Positions 9,399 to 19,476 of a DNA stretch of 64,000 nucleotides are shown piece by piece (the first letter of the stretch is position 1; each line of letters begins with the position of its first letter). The notes beneath the pieces were generated by a model that did not search any database, was not told the DNA's origin, and saw nothing but the letters and a program-made list of their open reading frames with translations. Location of the stretch: positions 1 to 64,000 of the forward strand of contig JAJRVQ010000107.1 of the NCBI GenBank assembly GCA_024277255.1, given 5' to 3'. Both the position numbers and the translations under genes were made by a program. Source of the stretch: Acidobacteriota bacterium. GTDB taxonomy: Bacteria > Acidobacteriota > Thermoanaerobaculia > Multivoradales > SZUA-115.

Positions 9399-10436
9399 AT
9401 GCGTCACTTTCTTCTTGCCGTCCTGGCCCTGACCTTGCTTAGCGCGGGTCGCTCTGCGGTGAAGAAGGAGGCTACCGGAAGTGTTCCATCCGTACGGGCG
9501 GTAAGCGGCAAAACCACCATGCGCGGAGTGACCATTTCCACCCACCGCGGTGGCCAGGAGTGGGCGAGCGACATGATGGCGCCGGCGTTGACCGAGATCC
9601 AGCAGCTGGGCGGCAACTGGGTAGCGATCCATCCTTACGGTTGGATCCGAGCGGACGGCACCGTCGACTTTCGCCCCTTCGATTCCGATCATCCGCCGGA
9701 ACACATTCTGCGGCCGATTCGCGAGGCGCACGCGTTAGGACTGAAGATCTTGATCAAACCGCACCTCGGATACTGGGGGTCGCCGTTCAGCTGGCGCGGC
9801 GATATCGAGTTCAAAGACGACGCCTCTTGGCAGCGCTTCTGGGACAGCTACCGCAGCTGGATCGTTCAGCTCGCCGGTGTGGCGCGTGATGCCGATGGTT
9901 TCGTGGTGGGGACCGAACTCGATCGCACCCTCGGTTTCGACAAGGAATGGCGGTCGGTGATCGCCGGGGTGCGCCGGCAGACGAAGGCACCGCTCACCTA
10001 TGCCGCCAACTGGACCGACTACCAGCGGGTCGGCTTCTGGGGGGCGCTGGACAACATCGGTATTCAGGCTTACTTCCCGGTGACCGAGGTGGTCAACCCG
10101 AGCGGTGCCGAGTTGCGCCGCGGCTGGAACCGGAGCATGAAGAAGCTGAGCGCCTTTTCAGCCATCCACGACCGGCCGATCATCTTCACCGAACTGGGCT
10201 ACAACCGCTCGTTCACCGCCGCCGCTCGGCCGTGGGAATACCACACCGACGGACCCGAGGCCGAGAGCTTCCAGCGCGCCTGCCTCACCGCCGCTCTCGA
10301 GGCGGTGGAGAGAGAACCGCGAGTGGTCGGTGTCTTCCTGTGGAAGTGGTTCCCCGGCCCTCGCCCCGCCGGCCGCAACTTCCAACTCGCCACCCCCGGC
10401 ATGCGCCAGGCGATCCGCGAGGCGTGGGTTCGATAG
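9399..10436 (+). CDS. Secreted glycoside hydrolase, GH113-like
   Basis: 345 residues. The start is ATG 9399, which opens a clear signal peptide (MRHFLLAVLALTLLSAG). The mature protein is a TIM barrel resembling family GH113 beta-mannosidases/mannanases: an early GVTIS strand, LGLKILIKPHLGYWG, the putative acid/base in VVGTELDR, and the putative nucleophile in IIFTELGYN, ending with GVFLWKWFPGP. Both glutamates of the expected pair are present. The sugar substrate is not predictable; GH113 relatives act on beta-mannan. It is a single gene, convergent with the downstream vapBC (6 nt gap). Confidence 0.75.
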   Translation: MRHFLLAVLALTLLSAGRSAVKKEATGSVPSVRAVSGKTTMRGVTISTHRGGQEWASDMMAPALTEIQQLGGNWVAIHPYGWIRADGTVDFRPFDSDHPPEHILRPIREAHALGLKILIKPHLGYWGSPFSWRGDIEFKDDASWQRFWDSYRSWIVQLAGVARDADGFVVGTELDRTLGFDKEWRSVIAGVRRQTKAPLTYAANWTDYQRVGFWGALDNIGIQAYFPVTEVVNPSGAELRRGWNRSMKKLSAFSAIHDRPIIFTELGYNRSFTAAARPWEYHTDGPEAESFQRACLTAALEAVEREPRVVGVFLWKWFPGPRPAGRNFQLATPGMRQAIREAWVR

Positions 10437-10442
10437 AGGTCG

Positions 10443-10880
10443 TCAGGCCAGAGGATCGATCAGCTCCAAGCCGGTGAAGAGGCGGAAATCGCGGGGGTTG
10501 AGGGTGACCAGCCGACTCACCTCGTGGGTCAGCAGCGTTGCAGCGAACAGGGTGTCCGCTAGGCGCCTGCGGCCCAGGTTGTGTTTCTCCATCAGGTCCA
10601 GAGCGAGGAGCGTCGCAGCTTCGTCGGTGACCAGCAGCTCGACGTTGCTGCGGTTCAAGTAGTAGCCGGCCAGGGCCGAGGCTTCCACCATCGGCAGGGG
10701 TTGCTCGAAGAGCCGCCCGTCGGTGATCACATGCATCAGCTCATGGAGAATCGCCGGGGTTAGAACCAAGACCTCCTCGGCCCGAAGCAGATCGGAGAGG
10801 ACTCTCTTGACCCTGACATGGCCGCGTAGCGCCGGCAGGGCGGCTGTGATCAGAACGTTGGTGTCGGTCCCGACCTTCAC
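10443..10880 (-). CDS. PIN-domain toxin (VapC type)
   Basis: 145-residue PIN-domain ribonuclease of a type II toxin-antitoxin pair. The acidic active-site residues are visible: Asp6 in GTDTNVLI, Glu in ILHELMHV (about 47), Asp in LADTLFAA, and a terminal NPRDF motif. It starts with GTG that overlaps the antitoxin stop (GTGA, 10877-10880), the usual translational coupling of vapBC operons. It cleaves RNA when released from its antitoxin; the RNA target is unknown. Confidence 0.88.
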   Translation of the reverse strand: MKVGTDTNVLITAALPALRGHVRVKRVLSDLLRAEEVLVLTPAILHELMHVITDGRLFEQPLPMVEASALAGYYLNRSNVELLVTDEAATLLALDLMEKHNLGRRRLADTLFAATLLTHEVSRLVTLNPRDFRLFTGLELIDPLA

Positions 10881-11149
10881 AGTGGCTGCCGCTTCGAGTC
10901 GTTCAATGAATGACGCTCGGACAGCTCAGCGTAGACCTCGTGGCGATCGGGGAGTTCAATGCCCTCAATCAAGCGCACACCGGGGAAAGTCGGTAGATCA
11001 GTCAGAGGTTCTCGCTTTCCCAACTTCTCGGCGCGGTAGGCGGCCATCGCTTCTCTAATGAGCTGGGCGATAGGCCGATGCTGCCGCTGAGCAGCGCTGC
11101 GAAAAGCCTCATAGTCGTCGCTCGCCACTGATACTGATATCGTTCTCAT
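10877..11149 (-). CDS. Antitoxin of vapBC module (ribbon-helix-helix)
   Basis: 90 residues from the ATG at 11149, beginning MRTISVSVASDDYEAFRSAA, a typical ribbon-helix-helix strand and helix; the C-terminal half (LPTFPGVRLIEG and beyond) would bind the toxin. A longer reading frame extends upstream to 11221 but would include the operator region, so I prefer the shorter start. It overlaps the PIN-domain toxin downstream and probably represses its own operon at the GATATC repeats around its start codon. Confidence 0.82.
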   Translation of the reverse strand: MRTISVSVASDDYEAFRSAAQRQHRPIAQLIREAMAAYRAEKLGKREPLTDLPTFPGVRLIEGIELPDRHEVYAELSERHSLNDSKRQPL

Positions 11150-11165
11150 ATCGACGATGATATCG
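11136..11165. promoter_or_regulatory. Three phased GATATC-like sites at vapB start
   Basis: The heptamer NATATCG occurs three times, at 11136-11142 (GATATCG), 11147-11153 (CATATCG) and 11159-11165 (GATATCG), with start-to-start spacing of 11 and 12 bp, i.e. on one face of the helix. The sites straddle the vapB start codon. This is what an autoregulatory ribbon-helix-helix operator would look like; binding is inferred. Confidence 0.45.
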
Positions 11166-11355
11166 ATCCGGTCAGTGGAAAAGCAAGGGGCGAGGGCGGT
11201 TCTTTCATGCGAAGTAGCCATGCGAGGTGGCGATCATCTAGTGGGGAGCTTTGTTTTCAATGGTTTGCGACGGGTCTAGGCGCTCTTGGGTGGCTGAGTC
11301 TGCACCCGCTTGCTGGTCGTGGCCCGCTCCTGGGCCTGTTATAGTCGGTTCGCCC

Positions 11356-11454
11356 CCGCAGTCCTGCCTATCTGTTCGCTACCGTTTCACTTGAGCGAAG
11401 CATCTCGACACGGCTCTCTGGAGTCCTCCGTGAGGACAACTGCGGATCGGTAGC
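11356..11454 (+). ncRNA. Possible structured 5' leader of permease mRNA
   Basis: The 336-bp gap between vapB and the permease carries a TATAGT at 11339-11344 that could be a -10 box, though I see no -35 at proper spacing. Downstream, CCGCAG (11356-11361) can pair with CTGCGG (11440-11445), GCTACCG (11378-11384) with CGGTAGC (11448-11454), and GTCCTC (11423-11428) with GAGGAC (11432-11437). The first two pairings cross, as in a pseudoknot. The element ends 33 nt before the start codon. It may be a riboswitch-like leader; I do not recognise a known class. The remainder of the gap (11166-11338) shows nothing. Confidence 0.3.
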
Positions 11455-11486
11455 TTCGCATGGCTGGGCGGTTTGGAAGGATCACC

Positions 11487-13577
<2,091 letters not shown>

Positions 13578-13731
13578 CCGCAACGGGGTGCTCGCGGCTT
13601 GCGCTGGGTGGCGTTCATCGGGCCACTCAGGTAGCTCCACCCGGCCAGGTCGTGGTCCGGTAGTAAACTATTGAGATTGTGGGAGGGGATGAACTTTGCC
13701 GGGCCTTGCCTGGGTAAGAAGGAGATGTAAC

Positions 13732-14259
13732 GTGAGAACTCTGTCTGTTTGCCTGCTGCTACTTCTACTCGTGCCGCAAAGCGCGATGGCGGTGATCACT
13801 TTTACGCAGCTCGATGACGACATTTTCGTTGTCAGCCATCGAGTCAAGGGGATTGGACTGCGCGGCAAAGCGATGAAGCTGGTCTACACCAAGACCGCCT
13901 CCCTGTGCATCGCCGCCGGCTTCTCCCACTTCAAGATTCTCGGCCAGGAGTCGGAGACCGGCCAGCAAGACGATGTCGCCAACGCCAGCATACGGGCGCA
14001 GTTCTATTTCGCCGACGGCGACGGGCGGGTGGGGTGCGAACGCAACTCCAATCCGACTTACATCCAGCAGGCCCGCGAGAAGCTCGCCAGGAAGGGATAC
14101 CGGCCACCGCAAAGAACCGTAGAGAGTCCCAGCACTGCTCACACGGCGGCGGCTGAGGCAAGCCCGGTAGAAGAGGCCTCCTGCACCATCGAACAGGTCG
14201 CCGCCATGGCCAGATCCGGGCTGACGGACGAACAGATCCTCGCCGCTTGCACCCAGTAG
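13732..14259 (+). CDS. Secreted protein of unknown function
   Basis: 175 residues starting at GTG 13732, supported by AAGGAG 7 nt upstream. The N-terminus is a signal peptide (VRTLSVCLLLLLLVPQSAMA). The middle resembles small periplasmic/lipoprotein domains that contain a conserved Cys and Ala-rich helix (KLVYTKTASLCIAAGFSHFK), reminiscent of the CC0125-type lipoproteins, but I am not certain. The C-terminal end (IEQVAAMARSGLTDEQILAAC) looks like a short SHOCT-like helical tail. No function can be assigned. Confidence 0.6.
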   Translation: MRTLSVCLLLLLLVPQSAMAVITFTQLDDDIFVVSHRVKGIGLRGKAMKLVYTKTASLCIAAGFSHFKILGQESETGQQDDVANASIRAQFYFADGDGRVGCERNSNPTYIQQAREKLARKGYRPPQRTVESPSTAHTAAAEASPVEEASCTIEQVAAMARSGLTDEQILAACTQ

Positions 14260-14275
14260 TCAGCGGCGGCTGGTG

Positions 14276-14318
14276 AGGTGGCGGCTTTCTGCAAGCCTCC
14301 TGCAGAATGACGCCACCT
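14276..14318. terminator. Bidirectional stem-loop between convergent genes
   Basis: Outer arms AGGTGGCG (14276-14283) and CGCCACCT (14311-14318) enclose inner arms TTCTGCA (14287-14293) and TGCAGAA (14301-14307) with a 7-nt loop. It lies between the convergent secreted-protein gene and vapC. There is no T-tract, so it may act as a bidirectional transcript end rather than a classic intrinsic terminator. Confidence 0.55.
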
Positions 14319-14357
14319 TGACGGCTCGACAGCGTAGAGTAGCCGTGCTCCGGGAAC

Positions 14358-14771
14358 CTACAGCAGGAGGTTCTCAAACGGCTTGTGCTGCTTCCAACGA
14401 TAGGTGCGGAAATCCCTACGGTCGGAGGAGAGGATGCGACCGTGACCCAGTTCTTCGGCCAGCAGAACCAGCGACGCATCCGCCAGGTCCATCGGCAGAT
14501 CGGCGTAGCTTTCCACTAGGGCTGATAGCCGCGGACCGTGCTCGGGACGCAGGTCGAAGACGGTGAAGGCGCCGTAGCTGAAGCTGTCGAGGAAGGAGCG
14601 TTGGCTCGGATTGCCCAGCCGTTTCAGCAGGAGATAGCAGGTCTCCGTGACCACCGGCCAAGTGGTGATCAGCGGTTCGCGCAACTCGCCAAGCCGCTCT
14701 TTCGCCATCAGGTGGTGCCGATCCTTGCGATTGGCCAGCGCTAACCAGAAACCGGTGTCAGCGATGACCAT
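14358..14771 (-). CDS. PIN-domain toxin (VapC type)
   Basis: 137-residue PIN-domain RNase. Acidic residues are visible at Asp5 (VIADTGFWLALAN), Glu in VVTETCYLL (about 44), Asp in LADASLVLLAE (about 97) and the C-terminal SSDRRDFRTY. It starts with ATG and overlaps the antitoxin gene by 14 nt. It resembles the third module's toxin near 53.4 kb in its PMDLADASLV segment more than the first module's toxin. Confidence 0.88.
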   Translation of the reverse strand: MVIADTGFWLALANRKDRHHLMAKERLGELREPLITTWPVVTETCYLLLKRLGNPSQRSFLDSFSYGAFTVFDLRPEHGPRLSALVESYADLPMDLADASLVLLAEELGHGRILSSDRRDFRTYRWKQHKPFENLLL

Positions 14772-15054
14772 GCTTGGAGTCTAGGAGTTCGGCCAGATCC
14801 TCTTTGTAGTTCTCGGAGAGATCCGGAGTTCCTTCCCCGGAAGCGATGAACTCGGTCGACTGGAGCACCTCGAAGGGCGGACGACTGCCCTTGAGTTGCT
14901 CGTCGTAGAGGAGGTCGATACCACGCTTCAGCAGATCGCTGAGTGGCAGGCCGGTCGATCGGCGCAAGAGATCGAGTCGCGCCGCGTGCGTGGTATCCAA
15001 CCGTGCACTGATGCGTGTGGGTGGCGTCTCAGTGGTGTTCGTGGTGACTCTCAT
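14758..15054 (-). CDS. Antitoxin of vapBC module (ribbon-helix-helix)
   Basis: 98 residues. The N-terminus (TPPTRISARLDTTHAARLDL) is a ribbon-helix-helix DNA-binding region and the C-terminal part (FEVLQSTEFIASGEGTPDLS) is the likely toxin-binding arm. A perfect 18-bp palindrome lies 17 nt upstream of its start codon, so autoregulation is likely. Translation is coupled to the toxin by a 14-nt overlap. Confidence 0.8.
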   Translation of the reverse strand: MRVTTNTTETPPTRISARLDTTHAARLDLLRRSTGLPLSDLLKRGIDLLYDEQLKGSRPPFEVLQSTEFIASGEGTPDLSENYKEDLAELLDSKHGHR

Positions 15055-15071
15055 CGCTACTCCCTTGCGGT

Positions 15072-15089
15072 GTCATACAATTGTATGAC
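15072..15089. promoter_or_regulatory. 18-bp palindromic operator of vapBC
   Basis: GTCATACAATTGTATGAC is a perfect palindrome ending 17 nt upstream of the antitoxin start codon on the minus strand. The position and perfect symmetry fit the binding site of a ribbon-helix-helix antitoxin dimer pair. Binding is inferred. Confidence 0.65.
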
Positions 15090-15130
15090 GTAGCTTTCAG
15101 CTTTGCAAGGGACCGCAAACCGGAGAACCG

Positions 15131-17446
15131 TCACCGCTCGAACCGTAGGCTGAGCTTCCCGCCCTCCTCTTCGACCTCCACCTCCACCAATGCCTTGCCT
15201 CCCTTGTGCAAGTCGCCGAAGAGGATCGCGTCGGTGAGTGGCCTCTTGATCTGCTCGTCGATCACCCGTGCCAGGGGGCGGGCGCCGAAGGCGGGGTCGT
15301 AGCCTTGCTGGGCGAGGAGGGCTTTGGCGGGGTCGCTGACTTCCAAGAGGACTTTCTTGGCTAGCAGCAGGGCGGAGAGTTCCTTGAGCATCTTGTCGAC
15401 GATGCGGCTCATCACGGTGGGCGAGAGGGGGTTGAAGCGCAGGCGGGCGTCGAGACGGTTGCGGAACTCGGGGGTGAAGAGCCGCTCCACGGCGCGGTCG
15501 CTGTCTTGCGTTCGGGCCTCGAGTTCGCCCGCGACCTTGCCGAAACCCGGTGGGCGGTGTTCCATCTCGCGGGCACCGACGTTGGAGGTCATCAGCAGGA
15601 TGATGTGGCGGAAATCGACCTGTTTGCCGTTGGTGTCGGTCAAGGTTCCGTGGTCCATCACCTGCAGGAGGAGAGCAAAGACGTCGGGGTGGGCCTTTTC
15701 GACTTCGTCGAGGAGCAAGACGGCGTGCGGGCTCTTGCCGACCGCCTCGGTAAGTAGACCGCCGCGGTCGAAACCGACGTAGCCGGGAGGAGCGCCGACG
15801 AGGCGCGAGACGGTGTGTTGCTCGCGGTACTCGCTCATGTCGAAACGTAGAAAGGCGATGCCCATGACCTCGGCCAATCGCTTGGCGGTCTCGGTCTTGC
15901 CGACGCCGGTCGGGCCGGTGAGCAGGAAGGAGCCGACCGGTTTTTCCGCTTCGCGCAGACCGGCGCGGGCAACCTTGATGGCGGTGACCAGCCGCTCGAT
16001 CGGTTCTTGCTGGCCGAAGACGTGAGTCTTGAGTTGTTCTTCCAGCTGCGCCAGTCGCTCGCGGTCGCCGCCGTGGACGCGGCGAGCGGGAATCTGCGCC
16101 ATGGTGGCGAGAACCTTCTCGATCTCGGGGGCGCCGACGCGGTGGGCGCCGCGCAGGGTGGCGGCGGCGCCGGCTTCGTCGAGCAGGTCGATCGCCTTGT
16201 CGGGGAGTTTGCGATCGCGCAGATAGCGGTCGGCCAGCTCGGCGGCGGCGCGAAGCGCGGGGCGGGTGAAGGTGACTCCGTGGTGTTTCTCGTAGTGCTC
16301 CTTGAGGCCCGAGAGAATATCCACTGTCTCTTCGACCGAGGGCTCGGCGAGGTCGATCTTCTGAAAACGGCGGGCCAGGGCGGCGTCGCGCTGGAAGCTT
16401 TGCCGGAACTCCTCCCAGGTGGTGGCGCCGATGACGCGCAGCCAGCCGTCGGCGAGTGCCGGCTTAAGCAGGTTCGAGGCGTCCATGGTGCCGCTGCCGG
16501 CGCTTCCGGCGCCGATCACGGTGTGGATCTCGTCGATGAAGAGGATCGGCTGTTCACTGTCGTCACCGGTGCGCAAAGCCCGCTCTTTGAGCGCCGCGAG
16601 GACCGCCTTGACCCGGTTTTCGAAGTCACCGCGGTAGCGCGTGCCGGCGATCAGCGCGCCGAGATCGAGCCGGTAGACGCGGGCGTGATGAAAGGCATCG
16701 GGAACCTCCGCGTTGGCGATCTTGAGCGCCAGCCCTTCGGCCAGCGCGGTCTTTCCCACGCCGGGATCACCAACGAAGATCGGGTTGTTCTTGCGCCGCC
16801 GGCGCAGGATATGGAGGGTGCGTTGGATCTCGGCTGTACGGCCGATCAACGGATCGATCTTGCCTTGGCGGCCCAGCTGCGTCAGTTCCACGGTGAAGGC
16901 GGCGAGGGCTTTGTCCCCGGCGGGTACGGGCTCATCGGAGGCCGGCTCGTCGCCAGCTTCGACACGTTCCCTGCCGCGCCCGAGGGTGAGCCCACCGAGT
17001 TTGGAGACGCCGTGGGCCAGGTAGCTGACCACGTCGAGGCGGGTGACCCCTTCGTCGGCGAGGATGCGGACGGCGGGGGAGTCGGGCTCTCTGAACAGCG
17101 CCACCAGGAGGTCTGAGACCTGCACCTCATCGCGGCCGGACGATTCAACCTGGAGTGCCGCATCGGTCACCACGCGCTGAAAGGCAAGGCTGGGCTTGGG
17201 CTCGCCGAGGAGCGCGGGATCCTCCGTGCCGGCCGGCAGCGGTTCGATCTCGGTATCGAGGTAGTGGGCGAGGCGGGTGGAGAGGCGGGCCGTTTCGGCG
17301 CCGGCATGGCGCAAAATCTTGGCGGCGGTGGGGTCCAAGACGAGCGCCCGCAGGAGGTGCTCGAGGCCGGCATACTCATGGCGCAGCCGAGCCGCCTCGG
17401 TCATCGCGACCGAAAGGGAGATCTGGCTGTCGTCGGAGAGTTTCAA
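15131..17446 (-). CDS. clpA: ATP-dependent Clp protease ATP-binding subunit ClpA
   Basis: 771-residue AAA+ unfoldase that feeds substrates to ClpP. It starts at TTG 17446. The N-domain (about 1-150) binds ClpS. D1 carries Walker A GDPGVGKTAL and LFIDEIHTVIGAG; D2 carries GPTGVGKTETAK and VLLLDEVEKAHPDV, with the arginine-finger region FTPEFRNRLD. The ClpP-docking loop, IGL in E. coli, reads PPGFG here, which still carries the hydrophobic-Gly pattern in altered form. clpS lies 54 nt upstream on the same strand, as in many bacteria. clpP is not in the window. Confidence 0.95.
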   Translation of the reverse strand: MKLSDDSQISLSVAMTEAARLRHEYAGLEHLLRALVLDPTAAKILRHAGAETARLSTRLAHYLDTEIEPLPAGTEDPALLGEPKPSLAFQRVVTDAALQVESSGRDEVQVSDLLVALFREPDSPAVRILADEGVTRLDVVSYLAHGVSKLGGLTLGRGRERVEAGDEPASDEPVPAGDKALAAFTVELTQLGRQGKIDPLIGRTAEIQRTLHILRRRRKNNPIFVGDPGVGKTALAEGLALKIANAEVPDAFHHARVYRLDLGALIAGTRYRGDFENRVKAVLAALKERALRTGDDSEQPILFIDEIHTVIGAGSAGSGTMDASNLLKPALADGWLRVIGATTWEEFRQSFQRDAALARRFQKIDLAEPSVEETVDILSGLKEHYEKHHGVTFTRPALRAAAELADRYLRDRKLPDKAIDLLDEAGAAATLRGAHRVGAPEIEKVLATMAQIPARRVHGGDRERLAQLEEQLKTHVFGQQEPIERLVTAIKVARAGLREAEKPVGSFLLTGPTGVGKTETAKRLAEVMGIAFLRFDMSEYREQHTVSRLVGAPPGYVGFDRGGLLTEAVGKSPHAVLLLDEVEKAHPDVFALLLQVMDHGTLTDTNGKQVDFRHIILLMTSNVGAREMEHRPPGFGKVAGELEARTQDSDRAVERLFTPEFRNRLDARLRFNPLSPTVMSRIVDKMLKELSALLLAKKVLLEVSDPAKALLAQQGYDPAFGARPLARVIDEQIKRPLTDAILFGDLHKGGKALVEVEVEEEGGKLSLRFER

Positions 17447-17500
17447 CAGGGAGTCCTTCGCTGTTCTTGTCTAGGTTACCCCCTCCGGGGGGCAACGTTG

Positions 17501-17815
17501 CTACTCCGCCTCGATGGTCAGTAACAGGGGCATGCCGCAGGCCTGGGCTTCGGCGGTGACCTCGGCCACTTTGGTCTCAGCCTGGTCTTTGGGGTAGATC
17601 CCGGCGACGCCGATCCCTTTGTGGTGCACTTCCAGCATGACGCGGGTGGCCTCGGCGGGCGGCTTGTGGAAGTGGCGGGTGAGGACCTCCACCACGAACT
17701 CCATGGAGGTGAAGTCGTCGTTGTGGAGGAGAACCTTGTAGCGCTTGGGCCGCTCTGTCTTGCGCCGCTGTTTCGTCGCCGGCGCACCGAAGCTCTCTTC
17801 TTCGAAGCGGGCCAC
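17501..17815 (-). CDS. clpS: ClpA adaptor ClpS
   Basis: Adaptor that delivers N-degron substrates to ClpA. The core KVLLHNDDFTSMEFVVEVL and the VHHKGIGVAGIYPKDQAETK segment are diagnostic. I prefer GTG 17815 as the start: it gives 104 residues, the normal length, and lies just past the stop of the upstream aldehyde dehydrogenase. An ATG at 17875 would add 20 residues with a Ser/His repeat (STSQHSTSQH) that is only the out-of-frame reading of a 15-bp duplication in the upstream gene. Confidence 0.92.
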   Translation of the reverse strand: MARFEEESFGAPATKQRRKTERPKRYKVLLHNDDFTSMEFVVEVLTRHFHKPPAEATRVMLEVHHKGIGVAGIYPKDQAETKVAEVTAEAQACGMPLLLTIEAE

Positions 17816-17823
17816 GGTGATCT

Positions 17824-19425
17824 CTACTTGGCCGCCGCGGTGTTGGCTGGTGGAGTGCTGGCTGGTGGAGTGCATAGCCTTTCGAGCCGCTCGGGGTCGC
17901 CTTGCAGAGCCACTCGCTGCATGTAGTGGTGGATTCCCCGCAACCCACCGAGTTCCTCGCCGCCGCCGGCTCGCCCGGGGCCGCCGTGGACCAGTTGCGG
18001 CATGACGATGCCGTGGCCGGTCGATTCGCTGGCCGCCTTCTCGTTCATCAGCAAGAGACGACCGTGGAAGGGGGCGATGGCGAAGGTGAGGTCGCGGATG
18101 AAAGCGCCATCTTCGCTGAAGGCGGAGGCGACCAGGCTACCGCCGCCCTTGCGCACCAGGGAGAGGGCGCCGGCGGTGTCGTCGTAGGCGAGCACGGTGG
18201 CCACCGGGCCGAAGACCTCGACCTCGTGCACCAGAGTAGCGTTCGCCGGGTCGTTGGCGCGCAGCAGGATGGGCTCCAGGAAAGCGCCCTCTTTACCACC
18301 GTCCTCGGCCGCGAATTCGCTGCGCTGCGGGTCGCCGGAGACGATCTCGGCCTCCTGCTGGAGGCGTGCGATTCCCTGCCGGGCAGTTTCGACGGCGCCG
18401 CGGTCGACCAGCGGTCCCATGCGGACTTTGACCTCGGAGTTGCCCGGATTGCCGACGGCGGTGCCTGCCAGCCGGCTCTTGAGCGCTTCGATCACCGCCG
18501 GCTCACGCTCCCTTGGCACCAGGATACGGCGGATCGCGGTGCATTTCTGACCCGCCTTGACCGTCATCTCGGAGGCCACCTCCTTGATGAACCGGTCGAA
18601 CAGGGGTGAGCCCGGCACGACGTCGGGGCCGAGCACGGCGGCGTTGAGCGAGTCGGCCTCGATGTTGATCCGCACGGCGTTGGCGATCAGGTTGGCGTGG
18701 CCGCGAATCTGGCAACCGGTCTTGGCCGAGCCGGTGAAGGCGAGCACGTCCTGGCAGGTCAGATGGTCGAGCAGATCTCCGACCGATCCGGCGATCAATT
18801 GCAGGGAGCCTTCGGGCAGCACGCCCGACTCGATGATCAACTCCACCATGCGCACCGTCAGCCAGGCGGTCGGCGTCGCCGGTTTGACGATCGTCGCCAT
18901 GCCGGCCAGCAAGCTCGGCCCCAGCTTTTCGAGCATCCCCCAGGAGGGGAAGTTGAAGGCGTTGATTTGCACCGCCACCCCTTCGAGCGGCACGCGGATG
19001 TGGCGGCCGACGAAGGTGCCCTCTTTGGACAGCCGATCGACCTCGCCGTCGACCAGGAAGTTGCTTTCGGGGAGGTGGCGCCTGCCGAGGCTCGAATAGA
19101 CGGCGATGGCGGCGATGCCGCCTTCGATGTCGACCCAGGCGTCCTTCTTGGTGGCGCCGTAGGTGAAGGCGATTTCGTACAGCTCGGGGAGGTGCTCGTT
19201 GAGGACTTGAGCGACCTTGCGCAGCAAGGCCGCCCGCTCGCGCATGTGCATGGCGCGCAGGACCGGAGAGCCCACCTGCCGCCCGTGCTCGAGCATGGCG
19301 GCGAAGTCGAGGCCGGTCGAGTCGACGCGGGCGATCGGTTCACCGGTCACCGCGTGGTGGAGTACCCGGCCTTGGCCGGTGCCTTGATGCCATTGCCCGC
19401 AGGCATAGCTGTTGAGCTGAATCAT
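17824..19425 (-). CDS. Aldehyde dehydrogenase, PaaZ/BoxD-like
   Basis: 533 residues, NAD(P)-dependent aldehyde dehydrogenase. The fold is intact: INAFNFPSWGMLEK, FTGSAKTG, general base in NIEADSLNAAVLGPD, and the nucleophile in AGQKCTAIRRI. The N-terminus (LNSYACGQW), the RMGPLVDRGAVET region and the ending VHGGPGRAGGGEELGG point to the PaaZ N-terminal domain or BoxD, which oxidise CoA-linked semialdehydes in aerobic phenylacetate or benzoate breakdown. There is no MaoC-like hydratase domain, so BoxD or a stand-alone PaaZ dehydrogenase are the candidates. No other paa/box genes are in the window. The C-terminal tail is a low-complexity Pro/Ser/Thr stretch with a 15-bp tandem repeat. Confidence 0.8.
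   Translation of the reverse strand: MIQLNSYACGQWHQGTGQGRVLHHAVTGEPIARVDSTGLDFAAMLEHGRQVGSPVLRAMHMRERAALLRKVAQVLNEHLPELYEIAFTYGATKKDAWVDIEGGIAAIAVYSSLGRRHLPESNFLVDGEVDRLSKEGTFVGRHIRVPLEGVAVQINAFNFPSWGMLEKLGPSLLAGMATIVKPATPTAWLTVRMVELIIESGVLPEGSLQLIAGSVGDLLDHLTCQDVLAFTGSAKTGCQIRGHANLIANAVRINIEADSLNAAVLGPDVVPGSPLFDRFIKEVASEMTVKAGQKCTAIRRILVPREREPAVIEALKSRLAGTAVGNPGNSEVKVRMGPLVDRGAVETARQGIARLQQEAEIVSGDPQRSEFAAEDGGKEGAFLEPILLRANDPANATLVHEVEVFGPVATVLAYDDTAGALSLVRKGGGSLVASAFSEDGAFIRDLTFAIAPFHGRLLLMNEKAASESTGHGIVMPQLVHGGPGRAGGGEELGGLRGIHHYMQRVALQGDPERLERLCTPPASTPPANTAAAK
17844..17873. repeat. 15-bp tandem duplication
   Basis: TGGCTGGTGGAGTGC occurs twice back to back (17844-17858 and 17859-17873). 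It encodes part of the low-complexity tail of the aldehyde dehydrogenase and lies just upstream of the preferred clpS start. Because the unit is a multiple of three, both reading frames stay open. Confidence 0.9.
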
Positions 19426-19476
19426 CGAACTCTCCTTGCTGCTGCGCTCAGTCCGCTGTTCCGAGACGGAGCCCGT

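Noticed and set aside
16007-17116. Long open frame on the plus strand opposite clpA
   Set aside because: It is the antisense shadow of a strongly conserved clpA gene in GC-rich DNA and has no family features.
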